Origin: Actinomycetota bacterium
Lineage (GTDB): Bacteria > Actinomycetota > Actinomycetes > Streptosporangiales > Streptosporangiaceae
Assembly: GCA_003161205.1 (NCBI GenBank)
Contig: PMOU01000307.1
Span: 1,460 to 6,828 of the forward strand
Length of the DNA stretch: 5,369 nucleotides
Reading direction: 5' to 3'
A program made the position numbers and the translations under genes. The stretch's first letter is position 1. Each line of letters begins with the position of its first letter. Under the pieces are notes generated by a model. It was not told the DNA's origin. It did no database searches and saw nothing but the letters and a program-made list of their open reading frames with translations. Below are positions 4,789 through 5,369 of the stretch, in pieces.

Positions 4789-5369
4789 TTATCGCGGCCG
4801 GGCCGGTTCAGCACGGCTGCGTGCGGCGCGGGCGTATTCGGCCAGGGCCGAGGCGACGGCGTCCTGCGGGGCCGGGAGGGCACGAGCACGCTCACGTGCG
4901 GCCTGGCGCATCCGGGTGGCCAGCGCGGGATCGGTGAGCACCGCGCGCACCGCGTCGGCGAGCTGGTCCGGGTCACCGGGAGGTACGAGGAGGGCGTCCT
5001 GGCCGGTGAGCTCCGGGATGCCGCCGACGCGGGTGGCGACGACCGGCACCCCCGCGCGAAGCGCTTCCTGCAGGATGAGCGGCTGGCCTTCCCACACGCT
5101 GGGCAGCACGAAGACGGCGGCGGCGGCCAGCAGCGCCGGCACGTCGTCGCGGTGACCGGGGAAGCGGGCGTCGAGGTGCAGCGCGGCCGCCTGGCGCTTC
5201 AGCTCGGCCTCCAGCGGTCCCTGGCCGACGATGACCAGCACCGGCTCGGGCTCGATGTCCCGCCAGCTGGAGGCGGCCTCGAGCAGGGTGCCGAAGCCCT
5301 TCTGCGGGGCGAGACGGCCGACGGCCAGGACCACGGGGCGGGCCGGCCCGAGGTCCATCCCGGCCGGCG
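4789..5369 (-). CDS. GT4-family glycosyltransferase, C-terminal part (5' end outside window)
   Basis: About 192 residues of a retaining GT-B glycosyltransferase of the GT4 (group 1) family are visible. Such enzymes move a sugar from a nucleotide-sugar donor to a lipid, glycan or small-molecule acceptor at the cytosolic membrane face. The visible part is the donor-binding domain: VLAVGRLAPQKGF, LVIVGQGPLE, then LPSVWEGQPLILQEALRAG containing the E-x7-E pair, then GVPVVATRVGGIPEL and LLVPPGDPDQLADAV. The frame stays open to the right edge. The Met codon at 5358 sits where family members have an internal hinge residue, so it is not the true start and about half the protein is missing. The donor and acceptor cannot be deduced. 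The TAA stop is at 4791-4789, and the gene precedes the two-helix membrane-protein gene on the same strand. Confidence 0.93.
   Translation of the reverse strand, partial: PAGMDLGPARPVVLAVGRLAPQKGFGTLLEAASSWRDIEPEPVLVIVGQGPLEAELKRQAAALHLDARFPGHRDDVPALLAAAAVFVLPSVWEGQPLILQEALRAGVPVVATRVGGIPELTGQDALLVPPGDPDQLADAVRAVLTDPALATRMRQAARERARALPAPQDAVASALAEYARAARSRAEPARPR

Overview
This is a GC-rich window with strong third-position GC bias, typical of a filamentous or soil actinomycete. Actinobacterial hallmarks include a lipoprotein with an Ala-rich signal, a Pro/Thr-tailed membrane protein and a compact Cys/His-rich protein of a type I associate with actinomycetes. I cannot name the genus. There is no phage, IS, CRISPR, tRNA or rRNA signal. 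Both outermost genes are cut by the window edges.

Left half, plus strand: the C-terminal part of a bacterial glycerate kinase (1-684) is followed by a complete MscS-type mechanosensitive channel gene (731-1627). That gene overlaps by one base a small gene (1627-1953) for a single-pass membrane protein with a long Pro/Thr/Ser tail. The overlap suggests the channel and the tailed protein are made together.

Middle, 1954-2840: an unusually AT-rich island and a perfect 9-bp inverted repeat precede a gene for a small exported protein of unknown family (2072-2395). Next comes a Cys/His-rich reading frame (2477-2812). Its last 37 codons are a diverged copy of the end of the exported protein gene (23/37 residues and 92/114 bases identical, same TAA stop). 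I read this as a tandem duplication whose second copy lost its front and became joined in frame to an unrelated small Cys-rich gene. It is the most unusual structure in the window.

Right half, minus strand: reading leftward from the right edge there is the C-terminal half of a GT4-type glycosyltransferase (4789-5369), a two-helix membrane protein of unknown function (3769-4719), and a GH16-fold lipoprotein (2841-3623). In the GH16 protein the expected acid/base glutamate of the catalytic motif is glutamine. The two gene sets converge at about 2813-2840.

I see no convincing new multi-gene system. The points most worth following are the duplicated/fused locus, the altered GH16 active site, and the coupled MscS partner protein.
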